28,592 nucleotides of DNA from DASPKW01 sp038244055 (GTDB lineage: Bacteria > Planctomycetota > Phycisphaerae > Tepidisphaerales > Tepidisphaeraceae). Under the pieces are notes generated by a model. That model worked only from the letters and a program-made list of their open reading frames with translations, was not told the DNA's origin and ran no database searches. Positions 22,481-28,592 of the stretch are shown here, one piece after another. Location of the stretch: NCBI GenBank assembly GCA_038244055.1, contig JBBRTW010000027.1, positions 1 to 28,592 on the forward strand. The letters are read 5' to 3'. Numbering within the stretch: position 1 is the first letter of the stretch; each line of letters starts with the position of its first letter. The position numbers and the translations under genes are program-made.

Positions 22481-24118
22481 TCACATCGCCACGGTCACGC
22501 ACTTCACCTCCGTATAATTCCGCAGCGCGTACTCGCCCAGTTCCCGGCCGATGCCGCTCATCTTGAATCCGCCGAAGGGGGCGGCGGCGTCGAACACATC
22601 GTAGCAGTTGACCCAGACGGTGCCGGCCTTGAGTTCGGCGGCCAGGCGGTGGGCCTTGGAGATATCGCGGGTCCACACCGCCGCGGCCAGGCCGTACATG
22701 CTGCGGTTGCCGCGCTCGATCACTTCATCGAGGTCCTTGAAGGGGATGATGCTCATGACCGGGCCGAAGATTTCCTCCATGGCGATTTTCATGTCATCGC
22801 TCACGTTGGCGAAAACCGTCGGCTCGATGAAGTAACCCTGCTCGCCGACGCGGCCGCCGCCGGCCAGCATTTTCGCGCCCTGCTCGCGGCCGGCCTGGAT
22901 GTAGGACATGACCTTGTCGAACTGCTCCTGGCTGACCTGGGGACCTTGCGTGGTCTTGGGGTCGAAGGGATCGCCGACCTTGGTTTTGCGGACGCGCTTG
23001 AGCATCTTGTCCACGACTTCATCGTGGATTTTCTGCTCGACGAAGAGCCGGCTGCCGGCGCAGCAACACTGGCCCTGGTTGAAGAAGAGGGCGGCGTGCG
23101 AGCCATCGACGGCTTTGTCGATGTCGCTGTCGGCGAAGATGATGTTGGGGGATTTGCCGCCGAGTTCCAGGGTGACGCGCTTGAGGTTGGTGCGCGCGGC
23201 GGCACCCATGATGAGCTTGCCGACTTCGGTGGAGCCGGTGAAGGCGACTTTGTCGACGTCGAAATGCTCGGCGATGGCCGCCCCGGCCGTCTCGCCGAAG
23301 CCGGGGACGATGTTCAAGACGCCTTCAGGCAGGCCGGCTTCCAGGGCCAGCTCGCCGACGCGCAGGGCGCTCAGGGGGGTCTGCTCGGCCGGCTTGAGGA
23401 CGACCGTGCATCCGGTTGCCAGGGCCGGCCCGAGTTTCCAGGACTGCATGAGGAGGGGGAAATTCCAGGGAATGATTTGGCCGACCACGCCGACGGGCTC
23501 ATGGCGCGTGTAGCACATGAACGGGCCGTTGATGGGGATGGTCTTGCCTTCAATTTTGTCGGCCCAGCCGGCGTAGTAGCGGTAGCAGTCAATCACCAGG
23601 GGGAGATCGGCGGCCATGGAATCGGCCAGGGGTTTGCCGTTGTCGAGCGACTCGAGCTTGGCGAGTTCTTCTTTGTTCTGCTCGATCAGGTCGGCCAGCT
23701 TGTACATGATCCGCCCGCGCTGGCGGGCATCCATCTTGCGCCACGGGCCTTTGTCGAACGCCCGCCGCGCGGCTTTGACGGCCTTGTCCACATCGGCCTT
23801 CTCCCCCTCGGCCACATGGGCGATCGCTTTGCCGGTGGAAGGATTGATCGTTTCGAAAGTCCGCCCGCTGACCGAATCCACCCACTTGCCATCGATGAGC
23901 AGTTTGGTCTGACGAATCTGCACGGGAAGCCCGGCCGCGACCGCCGCCGCGCCGCCTGCAGGGCCCGCGCTCGTGCCTGCGGCGGATTTATTCGCCTGGG
24001 TGTTGGGCGACGTTCGATCATCCATGCCCCGATGGCGAATCTCCCGGATCACACCGCCCGACTTGGGCTGCTCGCTCGACTTGGTCGCGCCGTTTCCCTT
24101 TTTATGAGTGGTGGCCAT
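22481..24118 (-). CDS. NAD(P)+-dependent aldehyde dehydrogenase
   Basis: A 545-residue protein from ATG 24118, which has a GCGAGGT ribosome site upstream; an open extension to 24169 is not needed. About 65 polar, Ala/Gly/Ser-rich residues precede the catalytic fold, which starts at TKLLIDGKWVDSVSGRTFE. All hallmarks of the class 1/2 ALDH group are present: PWNFPL (Asn of the oxyanion), FTGSTEVG, LELGGKSP (general-base Glu) and FNQGQCCCAGSR (nucleophile Cys). The C-terminus ends YTEVKCVTV, as in tetrameric family members. It oxidises an aldehyde to the acid; the substrate is unknown. It stands alone, convergent with the nuclease gene. The N-terminal tail is longer than in typical relatives. 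Confidence 0.93.
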   Translation of the reverse strand: MATTHKKGNGATKSSEQPKSGGVIREIRHRGMDDRTSPNTQANKSAAGTSAGPAGGAAAVAAGLPVQIRQTKLLIDGKWVDSVSGRTFETINPSTGKAIAHVAEGEKADVDKAVKAARRAFDKGPWRKMDARQRGRIMYKLADLIEQNKEELAKLESLDNGKPLADSMAADLPLVIDCYRYYAGWADKIEGKTIPINGPFMCYTRHEPVGVVGQIIPWNFPLLMQSWKLGPALATGCTVVLKPAEQTPLSALRVGELALEAGLPEGVLNIVPGFGETAGAAIAEHFDVDKVAFTGSTEVGKLIMGAAARTNLKRVTLELGGKSPNIIFADSDIDKAVDGSHAALFFNQGQCCCAGSRLFVEQKIHDEVVDKMLKRVRKTKVGDPFDPKTTQGPQVSQEQFDKVMSYIQAGREQGAKMLAGGGRVGEQGYFIEPTVFANVSDDMKIAMEEIFGPVMSIIPFKDLDEVIERGNRSMYGLAAAVWTRDISKAHRLAAELKAGTVWVNCYDVFDAAAPFGGFKMSGIGRELGEYALRNYTEVKCVTVAM

Positions 24119-24258
24119 GGGATACCTCGCAGGTAAAGTGTGCGCTGAAATAAAGACGTGACCCCACAACGCTCCGCTGCGTTGCGGGCTAGATCATCCT
24201 ATACATGGCCGATGCGTTTCGACACGAAAAAATAGGTCGGATTTGGCAGTTAATGGTA

Positions 24259-24313
24259 GGGTAGACATTCTTGTCTGCCCCGACATTGGTGGGGTAGACA
24301 TTCGTGTCTGCCC
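24259..24313. repeat. Two tandem GGGTAGACA-palindrome units
   Basis: GGGTAGACATTCTTGTCTG plus CCC (24259-24280) and the same with TTCG in the centre (24292-24313), 33 bp apart. Each unit is itself an imperfect palindrome (AGACA/TGTCT). They lie upstream of the phosphatase-like gene, in its open but probably untranslated extension. Confidence 0.75.
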
Positions 24314-24380
24314 TGAACAACTTTCCGAACACAGGATACTTCCAAACCACAGTCACTTTCCAAACACCAGCGAATCCCCC

Positions 24381-25523
24381 ATGAAATTCCCAGCCATCCT
24401 TCTACTGACCCTCCTCCCCACGCCCGCCCTCGCCGATCCCCCCATCACCCGCATCTGGCTCACCCACGCCTCCCATTTCGGCGATGTCACCGTCAACTGG
24501 GAAACCGACGCCCCATCAGACTCATCCGTTGAATTCGGCCAATCCAAGGAGCTCGGCGCTCGCGTGGAAGACCCCGCCAAGGTCACCCTCCACCATGTCG
24601 AGATCCCCGCCGATACCGCCAAACCCAGTTGGTTCTACCGCGTCCGCTCGGGAACTCAGGCTTCGGAGGTGCGCCGCGTCAAAGGTTACGCCGATGAAGT
24701 CGCCCGCATCGCCATTGTCGCCGACACCGGCTACATGAAGCGCGACTGGGGGGATGTGGTGCTCAAGGACGATCCGCATCTGCTGTTGTCGGCCGGGGAT
24801 AATGTCGGCGACCTGCATTCATCGGGCGAGGAGAAATCCGGGCGGGCAACCGCGGCGTTCTCGAAATTGATCGACCGATTCCCCAATCTCTACGCCACCA
24901 CGCCTTTTCTGCCGGCGCTGGGGAACCACGATCGGGAAATTCACGCGCGGGGAGACAAGCCCCCGGCCGAGGCGGTTTACGATGTCGATGCGATGGCATT
25001 TCGGTCCTTTTTCCCGCTGCCCAAGCCTGAGTGGACGTGGCATTTCGATCTGCCGGTTTTCGGGGCGCGGTTCATCGCGCTGGATATGAGCCATCTTTCG
25101 GATCAGGGGACGACCTGGCAAACGTGTCACTCGCCTAAGGCGGAGGGCGAGCAGTTCAAGTGGTATCAGGAATTGATGAAACAGTCCGATCAGCCGTATG
25201 TGTTCACGATTTTCAATGAGAAGAGCTCGACGGTGCGCGGGTTGGAGAAGGGTCAGTGGAATCAGCTCATTTCAAAAGGATCGGCCGCAATTACCGGGTT
25301 TGGGTACTTCGCCGAGCGGGCGGAGGTGGAGGGTTTTCCGTGGTACAACACTTCGGTGAGCGGGACGGGGGCGAAATATGCCGATCCGAAGTCGGCGCTT
25401 TTCAAGAGCGATGATAATTACATTCTGATCACGCTTTCGCGGAATAAGGAGGCGCTGGTGGAGATGAAAAATCTGGATGGGCAGGTGATCGATTCGAGGA
25501 GCTTCAAGGCGCGGAAGAAATGA
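24381..25523 (+). CDS. Exported purple-acid-phosphatase-like metallophosphoesterase, metal site incomplete
   Basis: A 380-residue protein; ATG 24381 opens a signal peptide (FPAILLLTLLPTPALA). Residues about 22-105 form an Fn3-like N-terminal domain (TRIWLTHASHFGDVTVNWET). The calcineurin-like domain has the first metal ligands D115 (IVADTGY), D140 (SAGDN) and N182-H183 (LGNHDRE). The later ligands are not recognisable: where the family has a His in the region before residue 285 there is FTIFNEKSS (N279), and where it has GHxH there is GFGY (F307, Y309). The enzyme is therefore either inactive or uses a different metal arrangement. There is no visible frameshift and the frame is intact, so it looks selected rather than decaying. 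A repeat element begins 8 bp after the stop. Confidence 0.8.
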   Translation: MKFPAILLLTLLPTPALADPPITRIWLTHASHFGDVTVNWETDAPSDSSVEFGQSKELGARVEDPAKVTLHHVEIPADTAKPSWFYRVRSGTQASEVRRVKGYADEVARIAIVADTGYMKRDWGDVVLKDDPHLLLSAGDNVGDLHSSGEEKSGRATAAFSKLIDRFPNLYATTPFLPALGNHDREIHARGDKPPAEAVYDVDAMAFRSFFPLPKPEWTWHFDLPVFGARFIALDMSHLSDQGTTWQTCHSPKAEGEQFKWYQELMKQSDQPYVFTIFNEKSSTVRGLEKGQWNQLISKGSAAITGFGYFAERAEVEGFPWYNTSVSGTGAKYADPKSALFKSDDNYILITLSRNKEALVEMKNLDGQVIDSRSFKARKK

Positions 25524-25530
25524 TTTTCGT

Positions 25531-25609
25531 AGCATGGGCATCCTGCCCATGTTGGATGGCTTGGTATCAAAAATGCAATCCATTCACACGGGCAGGATGC
25601 CCGTGCCAC
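25531..25609. repeat. GCATGGGCATCCTGCCCATG inverted-repeat element
   Basis: A left arm (25531-25551, AGCATGGGCATCCTGCCCAT plus G) and a right arm (25587-25609, containing GGGCAGGATGCCCGTG) match as imperfect complements; each arm is itself partly palindromic. It fills the gap between the phosphatase-like and gluconolactonase-like genes. Its translation gives spurious ASCPC/GRMPVP-type peptides. Confidence 0.75.
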
Positions 25610-25675
25610 GGGAGTGCTGTCATTCAGATCACAATTGTTTGCCTCGCACACTCTCGTTCAGCTACCTTTCCCGCC

Positions 25676-26767
25676 ATGACCCACCTCGCCCGCCTCGCCG
25701 CCACCCTTCCCTTGCTGCTGATCGCGCTGGCCTGCAATCACACCGCGCCGCCGGCCGGGCCGATGGCGTCCAAATCGGGGGCGGTGGATTACACGCCCCG
25801 GGCGGCCTCGGGAATACTCGGGCATATCGAGCGGCTCGATCCGGCGATCGATGCACTGATCCCCAAAGACGCGGAGGTTGAGATTCTCTGCAAGGGCATG
25901 CAATGGGCGGAAGGGCCGGTCTTTATTCGCGGGCAGGCGCTGGGGAGCACCGGGCTGCTGTTTTCCGATGTTCCGCAGAACACGGTGTATCGCCTCGATC
26001 CGGAAAGCCGCGCGGTGAGCGTGTTTCTGCGGCCGAGCGGGTACAGCGTCGGCGAGCCGCGCGGGGGGGAGACGGGCTCGAATGGGCTGACGCTCGATGG
26101 GCAAGGCCGGCTCACGCTCTGCCAGCATGGGGACCGGCGCATCGCGCGGCTGAACCCGGACAACCGATCGTTTACCAGCCTGATCGATCGGCAAGAAGGC
26201 AAGCGCTTCAATTCCCCCAACGATCTCTGCTTCGACAAGGCCGGCAATCTCTTCTTCACGGATCCGCCTTACGGATTGGAGAAGAACATGGAGGACCCGA
26301 AGAAGGAACTGGCGTATCAGGGCGTGTATCGCCTCACCAAAGAGGGCCAGCTTACGCTCCTGACCAAAGAGCTGACGCGCCCCAATGGCATCGCGCTCTC
26401 GCCGGATGAGAAGATTCTCTACGTCGCGGTTTCCGATTCGGCCAAGCCTTTTCTCTGGGCGTTCGATCTGGCGGCCGATGGGACGATTTCCAATGGCCGG
26501 GTCTTCTTCGATATGACGAAATTCGCGGCCGACAAGGACAACAAGGGCCTGCCGGATGGGATGAAAATCGACCGGAATGGCAACGTTTTCTGCACCGGCC
26601 CGGGAGGCTTGTTCATCATCTCGCCGGCCGGCAAGCATCTGGGTACGCTCCGCACGGGCGAGAAGACGGCGAATTGCGCCTGGGGGGATGATGGCTCGAC
26701 ATTATATATCACCGCCGACACGTACATCGCGCGGCTGCGGACCAGCACGAAAGGGGCGGGATGGTGA
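25676..26767 (+). CDS. SMP-30/gluconolactonase-like lipoprotein
   Basis: A 363-residue protein. ATG 25676 is chosen because it directly opens a lipoprotein signal with a lipobox-like LIALAC (Cys20); the frame extends upstream only through a repeat. The rest is a six-bladed beta-propeller of the SMP-30/gluconolactonase/LRE family. Metal-ligand positions are recognisable: Glu in MQWAEGPVF, Asn in FNSPNDLCFD and Asp in GLPDGMKID. TRPNGIALSPDEKILYVA is also typical. Family members hydrolyse sugar lactones or related esters. Here the lipid anchor would place it in the periplasm on a membrane. The substrate is unknown. It follows the phosphatase-like gene in the same direction. Confidence 0.88.
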   Translation: MTHLARLAATLPLLLIALACNHTAPPAGPMASKSGAVDYTPRAASGILGHIERLDPAIDALIPKDAEVEILCKGMQWAEGPVFIRGQALGSTGLLFSDVPQNTVYRLDPESRAVSVFLRPSGYSVGEPRGGETGSNGLTLDGQGRLTLCQHGDRRIARLNPDNRSFTSLIDRQEGKRFNSPNDLCFDKAGNLFFTDPPYGLEKNMEDPKKELAYQGVYRLTKEGQLTLLTKELTRPNGIALSPDEKILYVAVSDSAKPFLWAFDLAADGTISNGRVFFDMTKFAADKDNKGLPDGMKIDRNGNVFCTGPGGLFIISPAGKHLGTLRTGEKTANCAWGDDGSTLYITADTYIARLRTSTKGAGW

Positions 26768-26770
26768 GGG

Positions 26771-26887
26771 CAGAAGTTAGAAGATAGAAGTTAGAAGCGA
26801 GAAGAAAACGGCCGTTTCGCCGCCCAGAACCCACACGGAGCTATCCTTTTCCCCTTCTCGCTTCTAACTTCTAACTTCCGACTTCTG
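26771..26887. repeat. AGAAGTTAGAAG inverted repeat
   Basis: 34-bp arms at 26771-26804 and 26854-26887 match at 31 positions and consist of AGAAGTTAG/CTAACTTCT units. They begin 4 bp after the lipoprotein gene stop, so a large hairpin would form at the end of its mRNA and may act as a terminator or stabiliser. Confidence 0.8.
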
Positions 26888-27014
26888 ACGCTATTTCCTT
26901 TGACCCCCGCCCCTCATATGCATTAGACTTCCCGCTCTGGAGCATTTCATGTCAGCCCCACGGGGCCGGGGGCGCATCGGACGTCCTGCCGCGAAATATC
27001 TTTGAGGTATCGCT

Positions 27015-28130
27015 ATGAACCGATTTTGCCGTCAATCGATCGGGTGGAGCCTTCTCCTGGGCCTTCTCGCATTCGTCACCGCCAGCGCCCGCGCGGAGGA
27101 CAAAAAGCCCGATGACATCCTCAAGGACAAGGGCCTGGCCAAGTCCGGCGTCTTCTATCTCCTCAAGGACGATGCCTCCATCGGCGAGGACCTGCGCAAG
27201 TTCCGTCTGGCTAAGAACACCAACGATGCGGATACCAAGAAGCGCCTCGAGTGCGAAGGCAAGATCAAAAACGCCAAATCCATGATGGCCCAGATGGATT
27301 ACGAAGCACGCGGCCTCAACGACAAGCTCAGCCGCGGCATTCCCGATGTCGAGCAGCACAACAAGGCGGTCGGCCGGATCAACGTGCTGATGTCGCAGAT
27401 GAAGGAGGGCGACACCTTCGTCCACGAGCGCGAGGTGGAGATGTCCACCTACAACGCCTCGCGCGAGGCGTACATCAACGCCGCCATGGAACTGACCGAG
27501 AAGATGGAGAAGATCCTCAAGGACTACGAAGCCCTCGCCAAGGACACCGAAGTGCAGGGGGCGCTGACCATCCTCGGCGACAAGGTCAAACCCAAGCCCA
27601 AGCTCGGTCCGTCGGCCGAGTTCACGTCGAATCTGGTCTTCGTTAAGAAGCAGCGCGGCGACATCAACTCGGCTATTGTGAAGATCAAGGTCGAGGATCA
27701 CATCCCGACCGTCGAAGTCACGCTCAACGGCAAGATGACCCGCACGATGATTCTCGATTCGGGCGCCAGCGTGGTGGCGGTGACTTCCAATCTCGCCAAG
27801 GAACTGGGCCTGATCCCCGGCCCGCAGGACCCGGTCATCCACATGCGCCTGGCCGATGGCAAGGTGGTGGATGCACGGCAGATGTACCTCAAGAGCGTGC
27901 GGGTGGGGCAGTTCACGATCGAGAATGTCGAGTGCGCGGTGCTGCCGGCTTCGCTGATCGCGGCCGAGGATCTGCTGGGCGGGTCGTTCCTGCGGAACTT
28001 CGTCTACAAGCTCGACCCCGAAGCCGGCGAGCTCCACCTGGCGCAGATCGGCGGCAAGAAAGACACATCGACGCCGCCCCCGGTCGGCGGAGCGAAGAAG
28101 GAAATGCCCGCGAAGGATGGGGCGAAGTAG
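27015..28130 (+). CDS. Exported retropepsin-like aspartic protease
   Basis: A 371-residue protein; ATG 27015 has GAGGT upstream. A signal peptide (WSLLLGLLAFVTASARA) is followed by a long, charged, probably helical or coiled-coil region (about 60-190) with many Lys, Glu and Met. The C-terminal domain (about 215-345) is of the retropepsin-like, clan AA type: VTLNGKMTRTMILDSGASVV with catalytic D248 in DSGA, a mid-domain VRVGQFTIENVECAVLP, and LLGGSFLRNF near the end. A Lys/Pro-rich tail closes the protein. Single-domain members act as dimers, so the helical part may promote self-association. Periplasmic proteolysis or processing is inferred; the substrate is unknown. Confidence 0.87.
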   Translation: MNRFCRQSIGWSLLLGLLAFVTASARAEDKKPDDILKDKGLAKSGVFYLLKDDASIGEDLRKFRLAKNTNDADTKKRLECEGKIKNAKSMMAQMDYEARGLNDKLSRGIPDVEQHNKAVGRINVLMSQMKEGDTFVHEREVEMSTYNASREAYINAAMELTEKMEKILKDYEALAKDTEVQGALTILGDKVKPKPKLGPSAEFTSNLVFVKKQRGDINSAIVKIKVEDHIPTVEVTLNGKMTRTMILDSGASVVAVTSNLAKELGLIPGPQDPVIHMRLADGKVVDARQMYLKSVRVGQFTIENVECAVLPASLIAAEDLLGGSFLRNFVYKLDPEAGELHLAQIGGKKDTSTPPPVGGAKKEMPAKDGAK

Positions 28131-28175
28131 GGGTCGGGGATTTGAGATTTGGGATTTCAAAGATTTCAACCAACA

Positions 28176-28212
28176 AAAGTGCCGCGATAGTGGATCACCA
28201 TCGCGGCACTTT
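28176..28212. terminator. Strong bidirectional terminator
   Basis: Perfect 13-bp arms AAAGTGCCGCGAT (28176-28188) and ATCGCGGCACTTT (28200-28212) with an 11-nt loop, and short T/A-rich flanks on both sides. It sits between the convergent protease gene (stop 28130) and the minus-strand gene ending at 28254. Confidence 0.85.
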
Positions 28213-28253
28213 GCTTTCTACAAATTTAGACGCGGCTACTTCTTCTTATCCCA

Positions 28254-28592
28254 TCACTTCTTCTTATCCCACCCCTTCTCCTTGATCAGGTTCGCCAGTT
28301 CGGTCCTGGGCGCGCTCGTCGCCGCCACGTCGTTGGCTTTCACCAGATAGTTGTAGGCCGAATTCAACCGATTGGCGGCATCTTTCTTCGATTCGACCTT
28401 GTCGGCCGGCAGCGCCTTGATCGACGCAACATACGCGTCCGCCATCTGCTCCACCTTCTGGGAGGTGGCATCGTCCTTCTCGTACACCAGCGATTCCATC
28501 AAGCGCAGCAGCTCCGGCAGCGGGTTGGCGGGGTCCTTGAGCTTCTCGGAATCCGCGCGAACGGTGGCGGCGATTTCCTTGCGCAGCCTGGG
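28254..28592 (-). CDS. C-terminal part of an unknown Lys/Glu/Ala-rich protein (5' end outside window)
   Basis: The frame is open from the right edge down to the TAA at 28254-28256, giving at least 112 residues. An internal ATG at 28499 exists, but the frame upstream of it continues with similar composition (LRKEIAATVRADSEKLKDP), so the gene very likely begins beyond the window. The visible part is helical and rich in Lys, Asp and Ala (VEQMADAYVASIKALPADKV, ANLIKEKGWDKKK at the end). No family is recognised. It is convergent with the protease gene across a strong terminator. Confidence 0.75.
   Translation of the reverse strand, partial: PRLRKEIAATVRADSEKLKDPANPLPELLRLMESLVYEKDDATSQKVEQMADAYVASIKALPADKVESKKDAANRLNSAYNYLVKANDVAATSAPRTELANLIKEKGWDKKK

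Noticed and set aside
22649..24136. Long plus-strand open frame (495 codons)
   Set aside because: It is antisense to the aldehyde dehydrogenase, whose motifs are complete; the translation is Gly/Asp/Val-rich without recognisable features.
25520..25675. Upstream extension of the lipoprotein frame (Cys-rich peptide)
   Set aside because: It is translation of a palindromic repeat; the lipoprotein signal begins at 25676.
27015..28130. Retroelement or retroviral-type pol fragment
   Set aside because: The DSGA domain is of the bacterial retropepsin-like type, has a signal peptide, and no reverse transcriptase or integrase is nearby.
1..28592. tRNA, rRNA or riboswitch genes
   Set aside because: No cloverleaf with CCA-type end, no conserved rRNA words and no known riboswitch core were recognised by eye; a covariance-model search was not possible here.

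Overview
The window is GC-rich DNA, probably chromosomal, from a planctomycete-like bacterium, most likely of the Phycisphaerae/Tepidisphaera side. The evidence is of three kinds. Three secreted proteins start with a LEPR-XLL-like N-terminal motif (LESRVLMSA, LETRTFLSA, LEARVLLAA). There is a pseudopilin of the abundant prepilin/H-X9-DG type. The gaps between genes are full of short palindromic repeat families of the kind seen in planctomycete genomes. No phage, plasmid, transposase, tRNA, rRNA or CRISPR was seen. The genus-level placement is inference.

Layout: (1) 1-3145: the tail of an unknown gene, then a tandem pair of paralogous exported proteins with STN-like N-terminal domains. (2) 3221-7798: two large secreted proteins in one probable transcription unit. 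One is an RTX/HAF-repeat protein and the other an RTX-sedolisin protease; both carry a LEPR-XLL-like N-terminus and a related C-terminal module. (3) 7943-10357: a cytidylate-kinase-like gene on the minus strand, a repeat-rich gap, and a second, smaller sedolisin. (4) 10430-14968: a pseudopilin and a CotH-kinase/EF-hand protein on the minus strand, divergent from a secreted M14 carboxypeptidase across a four-part REP-like palindrome. (5) 15451-18177: gyrA, preceded by a 24-bp tandem repeat. (6) 18360-21173: a compact sulfane-sulfur operon (ArsR regulator, membrane rhodanese, CoA-disulfide/persulfide reductase with rhodanese tail), flanked on both sides by copies of one short repeat. (7) 21467-24118: a membrane-anchored Mrr-type nuclease with a zinc finger, convergent with an aldehyde dehydrogenase. 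(8) 24381-28592: a purple-acid-phosphatase-like exported protein that has lost metal-ligand histidines, an SMP-30/gluconolactonase-like lipoprotein, a periplasmic retropepsin-like protease, and the end of an unknown convergent gene behind a strong bidirectional terminator.

The genes do not form one pathway. The clear functional unit is the sulfur operon: repressor and membrane rhodanese overlap by 4 nt, and the reductase follows. The other theme is exported proteins: about ten of the nineteen genes look secreted, membrane-bound or lipid-anchored. The most interesting points are the C-terminal module shared by the RTX/HAF and RTX-sedolisin proteins, an Asn in place of the expected oxyanion Asp in one sedolisin, the degenerate phosphatase, the in-frame capture of intergenic repeat motifs by the CotH gene, and short tandem duplications that span stop codons.
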